Source: Blastobasis lacticolella
Taxonomy: Eukaryota > Arthropoda > Insecta > Lepidoptera > Blastobasidae
Length of the DNA: 64,000 bases
Direction of reading: 5' to 3'
Assembly: GCA_905147135.1 (NCBI GenBank)
Contig: LR990041.1
Location: 15,437,907 to 15,501,906, forward strand
This document shows positions 11,382 through 23,944 of this stretch, piece after piece. The notes below the pieces were generated by a model. It had not been told where the DNA came from. It saw nothing but the letters and a program-made list of their open reading frames with translations, and made no database searches. Every line of letters begins with the position of its first letter. Position 1 is the stretch's first letter. A program made the position numbers and the translations under genes.

Positions 11382-11759
11382 CCTCGTGCCTGCCCCACTG
11401 GCAGTACCGTTAGTATGTTTACACTGTACTAAGGCTCAGTTAGGAGTAAATCGATTGAGGGTCTGTATTCATTATTAGGGTTTGTGTTCTGTCGTATATC
11501 AAAATTCGGTTTGTAAGCCTACTTGTAGAGAGTTACGAAACTCTAAAGAGATCTGCAGGATGTCGCTGGTTAAGTGGGGTTATTTGGAAAGAAATACCTA
11601 CATTGATCCGTACTAGGTTAGTTGGATCAATTCGACTGAGTTTTTGCCTGGCGTATGGCGTTATATCACTCCAAAGTTGAGGACAGGACTTCCGAGTCCC
11701 GGTAAATGCTTTGACGCTCGTAAGATTTCGATAAAATTCCTTATCACCTTCATTTCTTT

Positions 11760-11925
11760 ATGCACTGCGGCCTTGAGCCTGGTCATTGCCATAATCTTTA
11801 CGTTTGTCTGGCGGGTTTGAGATCCCAGTGTTGACAATGCTCAATAGGAAATGCTGCTGCCCATTTTCTGGTTTAGGGACCCCATCCCTTGACGGGTGTC
11901 ATCTAACTAATATCTGAGAGTCAGA
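11760..11925 (-). repeat. Dispersed repeat C, diverged copy
   Basis: The reverse complement contains GACACCCGTCAAGGGATG, CAGAAAATGGGCAGCAGC, a TTTCCTATTG segment, and CAAACCCGCCAGACAAACGT followed by AAAGATTATGGCAATGACC. These parallel GGAAAATGGGCAGCAGC, ACCCGCCTGCCAAGCG and GAGATTATGGCAATAACC in the 53.5-kb copy. Confidence 0.55.
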
Positions 11926-14900
11926 TCATCCGTTTCCATACAATTCTGGACCGACCATCATACATTTTTTCAGTTATAAAAATAAGGTAAATCAGCATCA
12001 TGGATATAAAAATCGAATTTTTCATGTCAAAAATCAAACATGAAAACTGCTTGAATTACCTCTACCTCTGAGACATCAGTTAGCTTAGCTTTCCGAGAAC
12101 GTGCTGGTGAGGGATGAGCGAAGCGACCTAACTGAGAGTTGTGTCAATGTAGGCTGCCTAATCCGATAACTCTATACTCTAACGCTATTCTGTATATCTT
12201 TACTATGCTGCGTTATACTAAAGCTTTATGACTACGCAGTCAGCGTAATCTTCAACAGTTCGCAGTAGGTGTGTTTACAGTTTCTATAAATAGTGCTGTT
12301 TTACATGTTTTCCTGCAACGTAATTATTACGAACACAAGTTCAAAACATTTCATTCAAATATTTCCCGCGTAGACAGAGAGGAACACTCACATTGATGAA
12401 TTTTAACGTTCACACGCGAACTCACAAGTAGAACACTCTATTTTCCAAACGCAACTCGCGTACATTAATCAAGCTCCTCAGAACACCGCATAAACGCAAC
12501 GTTACGACGTTAAAGCTAATATAAATTGATTACGGCACCGAAGTGCGCGCCCTAATAAATGTAAAATTTCAAATCCATTACAGCCAAGTTGCGATATTAA
12601 GCACGTACCTTAATTTTGTTGATGGAAAACTTGACTCGAGCCTAAAGTCCTTATGAAAAAGTTTCTTTTTTAAATCCCGCGTAGCGAGAAGGGCTAATGA
12701 ACATGGAACTCAATTTCAGAGGAGGCGCGGGGTGGGCGGCGTTCTTGGGTTGAAGAACGCGGTTTCTATACGAGGATTTTACATTTCACGACGTTCTTCG
12801 GTACAAACCGGTGACCGAGGAAAAGCATTATTTTTTTAATCCATAATGTTCTACTGAAACATAAAGCCTGCTGCAATATATTTTCTTTATAAGTGAGGGA
12901 AGCAAACGAGCCAGTGGGTCTCGCACGGATAATGTAGCGGATGTGGTAGTGATCTCCGTCGCCTATGAGTACCAGTAAGGTCGTAGATGCGTTGCAGGTC
13001 TTCCAGTCCAGATAAAGCTTGCTATCGGGTGGGCCGTAACCGTGCTTGCCACGGAAAGAGGCAGTTACTGCCGAAACTTCTACGTAGGAACACATATACA
13101 TAATGAAAATGCTTCAAAATGAGGAAAAAATGCAGCATTTTTATAATTTTTAGGGTTAGGGAAAGAGACAAAAAAATACCTACAAACCACTTCCTGGTTC
13201 AAAAACGGCTGAGCTACATTAATCACAAGGGATGCCCTTAATATTTCTTCCTCCTAAGCCCACGCATTTGAGTCCAATAAATTTACATTACAACACAAAA
13301 TTATAAACACGACCTCTGTATTAGTCGCATCCCTACTTTTGTAAAGGAAGGAAACAATACGTATTTCGCAGCGTTCACCGGGCTGAATAAAAAAAGGAAA
13401 AAATTGAAATACTTTGAGCGGAAAACCCGGTGTTTTGTAAATAAACATGGCCGTTATCAGTTGTCGACAGCCGAGCGACTTGGAGGCTAATAAAAAAGAT
13501 GCACGGACGGTATAACTGGCTGGAATGCGAAAAGAGGGAGAGATGGGATTACGTCTTTATTCGGCAGGGGCTCTAAGCGCAACGGTTGTACTGCTTTAAT
13601 CAACAAAAATAAAAACACTTGATCTAAACTTTGGAAATTAGTAGTACCTATCTAGGCATCTCTTAGTCGTCGTAAACTAAATACCTATTTTTAGTTTTCC
13701 CTTGATTACATGCCTAACTTTCGCCTACCGTACATCTCAATATAGATACTTTTGGATGAGTTGTTTAAAAGCAGGTAGGGAAAATACATAACGGATCAAC
13801 TCGAATAAAGGTAGGTTTGAAATATAATACAGATGCTGATTAATAGGCTCTGTTGAGAGTTCCATTGAAATGCCACAATGAATTTAACGCGAAGAGGTTG
13901 ACAAATCCAGTGTTTATCGTGTGGTGTCCACCTACGTAGATGAGCGCCTGTTCCATCCATTTAGATACCTACGTGATACTAGGTGCGTATTGGACAAATA
14001 CTCTCAGGCAAGATAATTACTTAGGCAATGGATTCTCCTATAAATGTTTGGAATCTTCATCTTGATAGATACCTACAAGTTTCAATATCTAGAAATCAGC
14101 ACTTGTGATCGAAAGTGCAGACAGCACAGATACCTATACATTATGTCTACTACTATATAGTATATCTATCTCTGATGGATCAGAAAATGTTCAGTTCAAT
14201 TTTCTATTGTGTATCTACTATGTCCAACCTGCCAGTCAGGCGTAGGAGTTATGGTAGTTGTACCTACGTAGGTATCAGACGTACGTAGGGTTACAGCCTT
14301 TTATGTTGGCGAATATTAGTGTATTAAAGAACTCCGTGTACCTCGGACGCAAAGCTTCTACAAACACAATTCTTACTACTTAAACCCGTAACACAATATG
14401 AATGGATGTATCAGTCTTTATTTATATTATGGCGTCGCCCCTTGCACCGTTATCATGAGTATGGAACCGTTCAACAGTGAATTATGGGTGGTGCCGCCGG
14501 AGAGATGAAAATTAATGAGACAAAAGTCACTCGCTTAAGATGCGGGGACATGCTGTCCTCGGGATACTACGATACGAGATACGGATACCTCGGTTACTGG
14601 CTTTTCAAATAATGCAAGTTATGAGTAAGTGCCTAAAATATGTTTTAATAGAAAAAGATAAAACAATTTAAGCGCGACTTATCGACAATAATGACCATGA
14701 GGATCGAGTAATCATTTTTTTTGTTGGTGGCCTGTTACTTCGTTGTCTTTTTCATTTTAAGCACATTATATCATCGTAAACATCAAACCTAATAAATGAT
14801 GTCTATCTTTAAGTTCGGCAAGAAATAACCCTCCAACTGCAAACAAAAATATCGATGTCGGCACTGAATTCGTCACCAACAGCCCTAACCCACTAAACCT

Positions 14901-17739
14901 CCTCCAAATGAGTGGTTTTGCTATAATCTCTACGCTTGGAAATAGGAACAAAGTGGTATCTGTCTTCCCTTATTGGAAAAATATGACATTATGTAGATAT
15001 GTGTATAAATGTTGGCAGGGGTATTGCAAAACGCAGTGTTACTCGACAAAAACCTGAGGCTGATTATAAAATCAGCACGAGGAATCGCACGATGAATCCC
15101 GACCCCTTCTGCTCAATGGAACCTCGCATTCTAGGTGCAAAGTGGTGGTACGCGCATTCATCCTATCATCCTATACAATTACGCATTCAAAGTGCGATAG
15201 TCCCTTATTATACACAGGGCTTGTAGACACCACAAAATATGACATCTAATTAGTCTCATTTTACCTGTTTACTTCGCTCTGAAGCCTACTATGCGACCTC
15301 CCTGAGTGGAAGGGTGTTATCTACTCTGCCGGATACAATATGCCCCAGTACAGTTGGTGCTCGCTTTATTTAAACTAAAGGAGGGAGGTGCACATAGATT
15401 TATGTAAAGTAAGATAAATAGTAAGTTCTTACTTAAGGTTGTCTGGAAAAGATCACGCTAGTGATAAGGCCGCCCTTTGTACTGCTTTTTATTATGTATT
15501 TTATCCCATGTATGTATCTAGTGAGCAAATCAAGAGTTTTTGTATTGTATTGTATTGTATATACCTACCTAGGTTGCATCGTGTTAACTTCAGAGACAAT
15601 TTCTTTCAACATCAATAATTGCGAATGTAGGTACACTTGTTTATCGGTGACAAATGATGTTCTCTGTAATCGGATTCTTGGAACTTCCATTATAAAAGCG
15701 GTCGCTGCAAGCGCTGCGCCGCCGAGGCGTCCCGTGAAAGCAGGCGCTTAATATCGTTTGATTCTTTTTACAGTTTTCTCCAATTTTTTTGCAGTTTTCT
15801 CTAGTTTCCCCAGTCCCCACAGTATTTTTTTGCGTCGAGCATTGTGAGTGGTCTTGAATTAATGGCGGGAAGGGTCGTTTGCGCAACTCTAAAGTTAATT
15901 TAGGTGCTAAATGGGACTGCAACGGGGACTTAAGCGACATTGGAACTGGGAAAGACTTTTTGACAGTTGGAAATGTTTAATTAATCTTCCTCTTGATAAT
16001 TGGTGTTGCTCCAGATAGCGGCGACCTTTGGCAACCACCCGACATTATAGAGAATTTGGTAAAGGTTCCCGGCTAACATGAAAATACCGCAAATGTGTCC
16101 TTGCCATGTTGATTAACAATTTACTCGGGAGCGATCTCACTAGCTCCCCAGTACTGTCGTATAGAATGTGTCCGTGTTCAGAGGCGTCCTTTATCCTTTT
16201 TCGGGTGGCGTCCAAAAGGAGCACTAACGAACAGACGCTCCGATGATTGCGTCCTGAGCCGCGCTGCGGATCCCGGGATCTCTTTGCCGGACCGCAGTCC
16301 CGCTGTTATGTCATGCAAATTAGCAGCCAGGGGTGGCAGCGTCCGAAATGGGGATTTATCGAACCCCATTAATAACGCATCTGGGAAAGCCCTATATTTT
16401 TGAAAATATTCGCCGCGCCTTAACAGACATTTGTTATATTTTGTGAGATTGTAGATATTAAAAATAAACGAGTTAATCATACAAAACTAGCTAACATATC
16501 CCAATAAACATCGCTAATCACTGGCGATCATGAGATTAAAAATATATCTAAAACATTTAAAAGTAGATCCGGATTTAAATCTTGAACGAGATTCAAACTT
16601 GTACCTACTTAACAGCCTATCAAGGGAGGCTCGTTTTCTCAATAAAAGCATTGTTAAAGGATAACTACATAAACACCCATTAATAAACTTAAAGTGGCCC
16701 TCGGGTCCTGTACAGGTAAAATAAAAAGGCACTGCTAAACATTTCGAAAATTGTTTTCTCGGCAGCCCTAAGTCCGGGCTAAACGCGCATTTCGGAGATT
16801 CGAGTTTTTATGCAAACGCCCCTAAGTTATTCAAGTACACCCAAGCGACGCTTGCATACAAAGCTCGGCGAATGCGCCGCTTCGTAGCCGCTGCTTATTG
16901 TCGGTATTCCGGTGAAATTGGGGGGTTTACCGGCTACGTGAGCATGCAGCGCTGCTCCGACGCCAGATTAGAAAATTTCGGCACCCACACGACCCACTAT
17001 GTTGAACCTCTGATTTCCGAAGTTGATTAGTTTCATGTTTGATGAAACAAAGTAATTCACAATCGCTCTTAACACCCATGATTTAAAAAAAAATGCAAAA
17101 AAAGACTGGCGGTATGCTATCGTAAAGACTGATATGGTTCTTGCCTGTAAATATACGAAGAGCTTTACAAAATGCAATTTAATGAACTGAGTATTGCTGA
17201 AAAGTATTGTTGCTTGAAATATCTAAGGCTTATGGAGATGGACGTATAGGCTTGATGATGCAGTTCTATAACCATAATTATAAACATATCTACAACAAAG
17301 ATTTAACAAGCAGTTATTTTTCTGCAGCAGACAAGACATGGCCGCTAGCCAAGGACGAGAAAGAAACCGAACGCCCCTACGCGCTCATGTGAAAACAACC
17401 ACATACATTATAAAACCTAATAAGTGAGAGTGGCATATTTACAAGGCCCCTAAACTGCACCGACTAACAAGGCACGTGTAACTTACGCTACAATATCTCG
17501 AGCTCTCCTCAGCTGTGGCTGGCATTGCGCCAGCGTTCAACAACTTTTATCTCCACCTTTAGTAAATCAGAGAGAAACAAACATGGTGGTCATAAACCAC
17601 TGATGGGATCCGACCTGCCCCATTGATTTGCGAGCGAGGACTTTGCTTTTAACGGCCTATTTAATGGCCCATTGTAGTGGAGCCACTCGGATATAGGAGT
17701 TAGAAGTGGGCTTCTAGCCTGCTATAATAACCTACTTTT
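11926..17739. other. No gene recognised
   Basis: Unique-looking DNA rich in TACCTACGTAGGTA-like words, especially 13900-14300. A (TGTAT)n run lies near 15540. Short frames here (for example 12766-13101 minus, 15641-15940 minus) lack domains. Confidence 0.4.
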
Positions 17740-17758
17740 AATTCACGCTGGTATATTC

Positions 17759-18118
17759 GGGAGCGAGAGCGTCGGTGGCCGAGCGGTTGAGTATCCGACT
17801 CGTAAGCGAGAGGTACCGGGTATGAATCCCGCTGCGGCCATGTACCAATAACTATTTTCTGAGTTATGTTAATTAGATGATTTCTAAACGATGCTCTTAC
17901 GGTGAGGGAAAACATCGTGATGAAACCTGCAAATTCAGGCAACTGAATTTGTAACCATGATCAAATCTGATCAGGTTCCCCTAGTAGCAGGGTCACGGAG
18001 GTCAGATGGTAGTCGCTCCATTGTAATTATCTGATCGCCAAATCCTGGATCTTGGTCAAGGCGGACCTTGGGCCCTCGTCCTCGAGAACACAACCGGGAC
18101 ATTAATGCTAAGATGATG
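17759..18118 (+). repeat. Full-length tRNA-derived SINE (family T), 360 bp
   Basis: The tRNA-like head carries an A-box (TGGCCGAGCGG, 17776-17786) and a B-box (GGTATGAATCC, 17819-17829). The anticodon-loop region reads CTCGTAA. The body runs through GATGCTCTTACGGTGAGGG, CATCGTGATGAAACCTGC, CAGGGTCACGGAGGTCAGA, GCCAAATCCTGGATCTTGG and ACAACCGGGACATTAATGC to AAGATGATG. Flanking direct repeats are AATTCACGCTGGTATATTC at 17740-17758 and AATTCACGCTAGTATATTC at 18119-18137, 18 of 19 identical. This is the reference copy for family T in the window and the only one with the pol III promoter intact. Confidence 0.9.
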
Positions 18119-18137
18119 AATTCACGCTAGTATATTC

Positions 18138-19409
18138 CTCTAAGCAACATGGTTAGTGCCAAAAGCGGACGCTGATGCAACGTCACATATTTTTTTACAG
18201 CTATTTGGATATTATGCAAAACTTGTACATCAGTAACAGACGATATTTTTCGAATTCCCAGTTTTTAAAACGACTGGCACAAAGTGTAATCTTATACGTG
18301 ATAACTATAATGTTTGCAAGTAACTAATTAGACAGTCCGTTTGTTTGAATTATTCAATGTTTAAACAGATTCTGAAAAATACCCACCTAAGGCAAACACA
18401 CTCTGTTCTCCCGGAACTAAATCAATGCAATGGCAGATCTAAAAAATGTTTTTGGGAATGCTATTTTTGGAGAGTTATAAGTCCGTTAATGTATTCAGTG
18501 GAGCAGGCGAGCGGGCGGGCCGCGCACCCGGAGGTCGTATGCAGATGTCTGTTTGGGCAGTCATTACGGGCGCGGATGTTTGCCCCCGGCGGCGAGCTGC
18601 GAAGACGACGGGGTCCAAGCCATGAGATATTTATGTAAGATTTAAATTAGCTCTTAATATAAAGCATTTATATTGCATCAACTCTGGAATCGCGAAAAAA
18701 GTCAGCTGTTTCATTCATAGCGGATCTTTTTTAATTTATGACACCTGATTTATTTTCGCAATTTCAGAGTAACCATCTCTAAACAGTTGGTTGGTCTATA
18801 GTTACAGCCACAGTAAAAGTTGTTTCTTATCACGAGCACGTGAGTACCCCTTGATATCAAGAATTGATTTAAAGTCATCCTGTACAGCTTGTTGTAGAAG
18901 CTGTAGGAATCGCTGCTCTATCAATAAATCGTAACTTGAGTTCAGGATTTCACTTGACTTATGAACTAGCTGCGCGCCTGCGATTTCGTCAGTATGGTCT
19001 ACTTTTTATTCGCGGTTGCTGTCATATATAATCAATGATGGCGTGTATGGCGTCATCATGCCATGGTGACGAATGACGGGTGAGCCTGGTGTTACATATT
19101 AGAAAATGAAAACTTCATCGAGCAAATTTCGAATGGACATCGAATGAAATAACAAATTTTAAAAAACAATGGTCATTTTATTAAAAGTTCAACCGACACA
19201 AGTCTGGAATATCAACGTTTGAATTATTGGCGAAATCGTATAAAGGCCAAAAAGATTACCTATTGGATATTAATAAAATTTTACCTATTATTACAGGTAT
19301 TAACCTACAGACCTTTAAACCCCTAACCTAGATCTATGGATCCGTTCGAGTAGAAAGAATTATCGTAACTGTTCCTTTAGAATTCAAGTTACGAAAGGAC
19401 TTATTTAAA
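18138..19409. other. No recognisable feature
   Basis: A GC-rich patch at 18500-18620 stands out in AT-rich DNA. No exon or repeat recognised. Confidence 0.4.
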
Positions 19410-19547
19410 TTTTAAGGGTATGTTTCGGGTTCGCTCAGAACTGAGCTCTCCAGTCATCCCGTGACCATGATGCATGCAATTGCGTCGAATATCGGGCTAT
19501 TCTTCAACAAAGGTACGCGGTGGGAAACCCGGAATATACCCTTAAAA
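19410..19547. mobile_element. Foldback/MITE-like element, copy A
   Basis: Arms of 22 bases are inverted: 19410-19431 starts TTTTAAGGGTATGTTTCGGG and 19526-19547 ends GGAATATACCCTTAAAA, with two mismatches. The interior contains CAACAAAGGTACGCGGTGGG and TGATGCATGCAATTGCG, which are shared in reverse orientation with copy B at 29595-29731. Similarity to copy B continues about 33 bases beyond the right arm (ATAACCGCGATAGTTT), so the true mobile unit may be larger than the arms suggest. Confidence 0.55.
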
Positions 19548-19582
19548 TGTATGATCATAACCGCGATAGTTTGAAACATTAG

Positions 19583-21924
19583 GCTTGTATAGAGTAACTG
19601 TTTCTGTCTGTTTATTTTCGTTTTGGTTAAGACTGTTACGGTTACCACTACGACGGTTAAAAGAGACACATCGATACTTCATACAATCATACACAATGGT
19701 GTGCAAGCCTCCATCGAATTATATATGACTCCGATAGCCTTCTGAAGCTTAGGCTCTATGCTGCGCAGTGTGAGTGCTGCGCGCCGTTCATCATTTAACA
19801 TTACGTTTCCAATACATGTATGGCATTTCAGGTCATCCATCCAGCGTCATTTAGTTAACATGTAATGTAATAGAAACAGACGTACAAGCTTACTCTAATA
19901 GTAGCTAGAACGGCTATCGTAGAAAATACATTTACGCGTTTTCATTTAAATGATAGGATAATTAATATTAATCATTTGTACACTAGTGCGGAGTACTGAA
20001 AGATATCTCATAAAAATTTGCAAGTATTTTTCATTCTAACTTGGACTCTACCACAAGGCAGCATTATGTATGCATCAGGGATTCCCATTTTTGCATTTGT
20101 AATAGGGATCATTGTGTAATTATTCACTCGTTAGTAGATCAATCTATAGTTTGATGCAGAAATGGAAATGTACTTTTTATTATTGTAAGCCCTATATCGA
20201 GTAAATAGAGTGATGCTTCTGAAAAGCACCAACCTACTATAACAGCATATAAAGCCTGTACAATAAAGTCACCTGTACAATAAAATCTACACATACCAAT
20301 GTTTAATTCTAAATAAGGTACACTTTTAAATAATTGTCCAGGCTTCCAGTAGCCCTCGCAAGATTGACGGCTCATCTTGTAGTCCCGCTGACCACACCGT
20401 GATTTCGATCTACAAGCTGATGCTCTGTCCAGTGCTATTAAGGCTACGAGAATTCAAGACAAAAGTTACAGAGATAGCTTGTTTCTACAAGCTATTTGTC
20501 TTAACAGCATCACTTTTCTCTATTCTTAGAGAAAAGTGATGCTTTTAACCAGGTACTACGTTCACAATGTCAAGACTCAAACTCAATAAATATCTCTTTC
20601 AATCGTCAAAAAGCAGGATTGTAAGAAAGTAGAAAGGAAACATACAGTATCACGTTGGTCGCCCCACTAGACTTAATCCCACTCACCTATATACAATTCA
20701 TATTTTTTTCTGAAATTCCACCAATTGACACCAAATGTCATCGCAATCAGTCCCAGATATTAAGGGGCGTAAAAAGCACAAATAAATAGACATACGTATA
20801 CAACATTATTACAAGATATGCCACTCCATTACCCCTTGCTCGAAACAAGGTGGCATACAAGGTGAAATACTAGCAATCCACAGTTCCCGCGTGTTTTTGC
20901 GTGGAGCCACTGTTTCGCGGCGCCGCCGTCACCTGGCGCTCTAGAGCATTGGCGCCTTATTCTCACCGTCAATTTTCCGCATAAATATGCCATTGAGTGG
21001 GAGGCTCGGCGACGCGGTTCCAATTTCCCGTGGCGCGAGGCAGGAAACAATCTTTCGATTGAGCAGACGGATGGGGCGGCGCGTACCGGGAGTTTACTTT
21101 CCACGGACGCAAATACGGTACGTCTCTAGGATAGATGATGACTATGGTAGTTTATAAGCTACACTTGGGTTACTAGTTTCGTTATCAATTCCTAACATGA
21201 TACATTTATTTCATTTTAGATAGGATTTTGCAAAAGGTAACTTGTTTAGTCTGTTTTAATTCCGTTTAGTATATTCATACTAATATTCATCTGGCGACTT
21301 TGAGCTAGACGACAGAATGTAGTCGGATTGAATACAAACACACAAACTAATTTTTTTTTCTTATCTGCTCCACGGTAATCTGTTACTAGAACAGTAAGAC
21401 ATACAAATCTAGACTGAAAACCTAGTAATATGAGTTATAAACGTGGTTATAATACACTCTCACTCCCCGCTGGGGTATCGGTTTACACTATGTCTTTTCA
21501 ATCTATGTACTGAAGATCTCCATCTCCACTGATTTTCTGGGCAAACTAATGAATAGTAATATTGATTCGTAAAAACTCGCATTCTTAAAAAATAACACGA
21601 AAACTTACGATCTTCCCTATAATTAAGCAGCAAGTTAGCGGTTGGTTGATCCATGTGTAGCGTTAAACAGATCTCGGACGCAAACGCCGAACCGACAAAG
21701 GTGCACGGATCCGAGCTCTATTAACATTATTTAACATAAAACAACAAAACCTAATTAAGCCAAGCCCCGCCTGAATGTTACAGGCTGCATTAAATCTTGG
21801 CGCAACTTTCATTTTACGGAGCGCGACTACTTTTTCGCTTTGGATAATTGCTCAGTTAATGTTTAGAAGAAAATTAGACTAAACGTTAAGAGAATTTGAG
21901 TTCATTCGCTGCAGCACGGATCCC
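19583..21924. other. No gene; hairpin pair and one GC-rich block
   Basis: Holds the hairpins at 20455-20543. A GC-rich, CpG-containing block at 20890-21110 could be a conserved regulatory element, which only comparison with other species would show. Confidence 0.4.
20455..20543. repeat. Two adjacent perfect hairpins
   Basis: Hairpin 1 pairs ATAGCTTGT (20474-20482) with ACAAGCTAT (20487-20495) around a 4-base loop. Its stem can extend by pairing AAGACAA (about 20456-20462) with TTGTCTT (20496-20502) across a one-sided 11-base bulge. Hairpin 2 pairs 20506-20521 (AGCATCACTTTTCTCT) with 20528-20543 over a 6-base loop, 16 perfect pairs. No open frame, no known microRNA sequence recognised, and stems are shorter than usual for a microRNA precursor. 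Confidence 0.6.
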
Positions 21925-22285
21925 GAAACCATCCACAGAAGGAACGCAGCTGTCAATAGCACAGACAAATTCAAGTACCTCGGACCAAGGACCTCACGGC
22001 GGTCACCTGTGACACTAAACCTTGGGCTAATATACAAGAGCATTATTTGGCCATCCAGACATCCACTGTGGTGTTTTGAAATGAAAACTGTGGTATTTTC
22101 ATTTCAAAATACCACAGTGGATGTCTGGCATTACGCGATTCGGCCAAGTACAAGATATTATGGATAATACTGAAGACGCTCGCCTGCGCTAGTTTGGTCT
22201 CCTGGGCGACGTGGAACATAGGTTTGCCTAAATCTGCTGGTATCAGGAAAGAGGTCCCGCGCCGACTGACTGCGGGGGAAGAAGA
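21925..22285 (+). pseudogene. RTE-like non-LTR element, C-terminal reverse-transcriptase remnant
   Basis: The first part reads NSTDKFKYLG, then LGLIYKSIIWPSRHPLW, matching the KFKYLGS and KIYKSIIRPVVLYG region of RTE-clade proteins. After a hairpin at 22055-22128 a second part reads ARLR, a stop in place of the expected Trp, then FGLLGDVEHRF and ERGPAP, corresponding to the RLRWFGHV motif near the RTE C-terminus. Stops and a lost segment make it non-functional. The polymerase active-site region is absent. Confidence 0.7.
22055..22128. repeat. Near-perfect 33-bp hairpin within the RTE remnant
   Basis: The arm 22055-22087 (starts CCAGACATCCACTGTGG) and the arm 22096-22128 (ends CCACAGTGGATGTCTGG) are inverted copies with one mismatch in 33 and an 8-base loop. 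The sequence replaces expected RTE coding text, so it is younger than the element it interrupts. Confidence 0.85.
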
Positions 22286-23109
22286 GATTTTTCCCTTGAA
22301 CTTATTATAATTAAGCTCTAAAAATCATTTTAATAGAAAATCAGTCTTATGGAGGAGAGGTAGTCGGTGCAGTCGCAACGAGTGATATTCGGAAAATTTC
22401 GAGGCCTAGGCATGGTGATGGAATTCCACATTAAGGCTTTAAGACAGTTACTTTTTTTGAATAGTCTTACATACGACATAGTCCGCTGGGCCGGAAAGTA
22501 AAAGCTGGCATTAGCAAAGTCACTACTCAACCACTAACACGTAAACGCTGGCTGCTGCAGATTAGTTTGCTCGTCTCGGCCTAGTTGCCTTCTATTGTAG
22601 CCATATTGTACCTACCATAGTAACTGATATTGAAGTAATCGTTTAAAATTTATTAAAGTTTTTGGCTGTGTCAATGACAGCTTTGTTGAACATTTTACAA
22701 ACATTTAATTATTTGTAGATCGTGATATCATAAGTATTGTGCGTGTTATGTTCGTGTTATTAAAGGTACCTACTCTGCTTACAATTAATCGAAAACTCTT
22801 ATTCCGCTTCTTCCGAGTATTTAGTCATATTGTTTAACTCAGTTGGCAACTGAATTTGACATTAGATAATTCTACACTACGTCATCTACGTTGGCCACTG
22901 GCTATAGCGTCTACAAAGTGTAAGACTATGTCATATTCCTATCCTAGTATTATTCCTATTCCTATAGGTTCATATCATATCTTCTCCATTTCATTAGTTA
23001 TTTTAGTAATACGCGTGTGAGCCTTGTTAGGGCCTAGCGCGTTCGACGTTATTACATGTCAAATAGCGCTCGACAGTTGCCTCATCAGTTATTCCTGGCC
23101 CTGTCATAC
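22286..23109. other. No recognisable feature
   Basis: Unique-looking AT-rich DNA with a short TCCTAT-rich stretch near 22935-22970. Confidence 0.4.
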
Positions 23110-23290
23110 GCCGACACGGGCCACATACATAAAATCCTGTGGCTCCAGCCTTTTCGCGTACTTATTGAAAACATTTACATACCTATCGGAGGCGAAATCG
23201 GCGCTGTGGCTTTGACATATTGGGTCGAGCGCGCGATCCGAATGCCGCCAGCTACAGCGCCATCAGCTGATTGTATACAGGTCATGCTAT
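23110..23290 (+). repeat. Direct repeat, unit 1 of a diverged pair
   Basis: Contains TTATTGAAAACATTTACATA, GCGCTGTGGCTTTGACATAT and a GC-rich end (GTCGAGCGCGCGATCC). A diverged second unit follows at about 23945-24090 in the same orientation. No target duplication or coding content was found. Confidence 0.4.
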
Positions 23291-23439
23291 GATATGTAAA
23301 CAGTCTATATACTGATCGATTTGTGGGTGACTGTGTGGATCATTGCCAGATGTAATACGCTTTTATTTTGTAAGGACTCACTTATTCAGCAAAGGGCAAT
23401 AATACAGAAGTGACTTAAGAAGTTTGAGTAAGTATTTTT

Positions 23440-23600
23440 TATTAGACTAGCCAGGCATTTGATTGCCATCTCACCTGGTGGTAAGTGATGACGCGGTCGA
23501 AGATAGAGCATGCCTGTCTGGGAACAGCCTATTCCCTCTAGCATTGAAGGCGATTGTATTTCCGCTAACTCATCTTAAACCACTGGCGATGTGGATCACT
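23440..23600 (+). repeat. Dispersed-repeat fragment (HACCTGGTGGTAAGTGATG type)
   Basis: CATCTCACCTGGTGGTAAGT, GATGACGCGGTCGAAGATAG and a CCGCTAACTCATCTTAAACC segment resemble, from memory, a very common lepidopteran dispersed repeat. Only one copy is in this window, so the call rests on recollection. Confidence 0.4.
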
Positions 23601-23728
23601 TTATTATTTTTAATGTTTTTTTTATTTATTGAACTCTTTATTGTACACAATAAATATAAAGGAAAAAGACATAATTATAAACGTCACTACAGGCACTACT
23701 TATTTTTAAAAAGAAATTACTTCCAGCA

Positions 23729-23774
23729 TAAAACTAAAACAGCCTTGTAGGCCTACACGGCTGTTTTAGTTTTA
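23729..23774. repeat. 46-bp near-perfect palindrome
   Basis: Starts TAAAACTAAAACAGCC and ends with its exact reverse complement. The centre TGTAGGCCTACA is itself palindromic. The two 23-base halves differ at one position (T45 against C58), with no loop. It sits in an AT-rich stretch next to low-complexity A/T runs. Confidence 0.9.
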
Positions 23775-23944
23775 GTGTTAGTTTTAATTATGGTTCTGTA
23801 AATATTTTGTTTGTTTTTCTGTTTAAGTATATATAACGCATATAGCACGTATTATACAATATAGTTCCACACACACTTCAGATAAGTTGAAATATATACG
23901 GGTAAAGATATTTAGAAGTGGCGTTAAAATATTTGGCTCCTCAT

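Noticed and set aside
17766..17841. tRNA gene with anticodon-loop CGT
   Set aside because: It is the head of a full-length SINE bounded by target duplications.
20506..20543. microRNA gene
   Set aside because: The stem is 16 bp with a 6-base loop, too short for a canonical precursor, and no known mature sequence was recognised.
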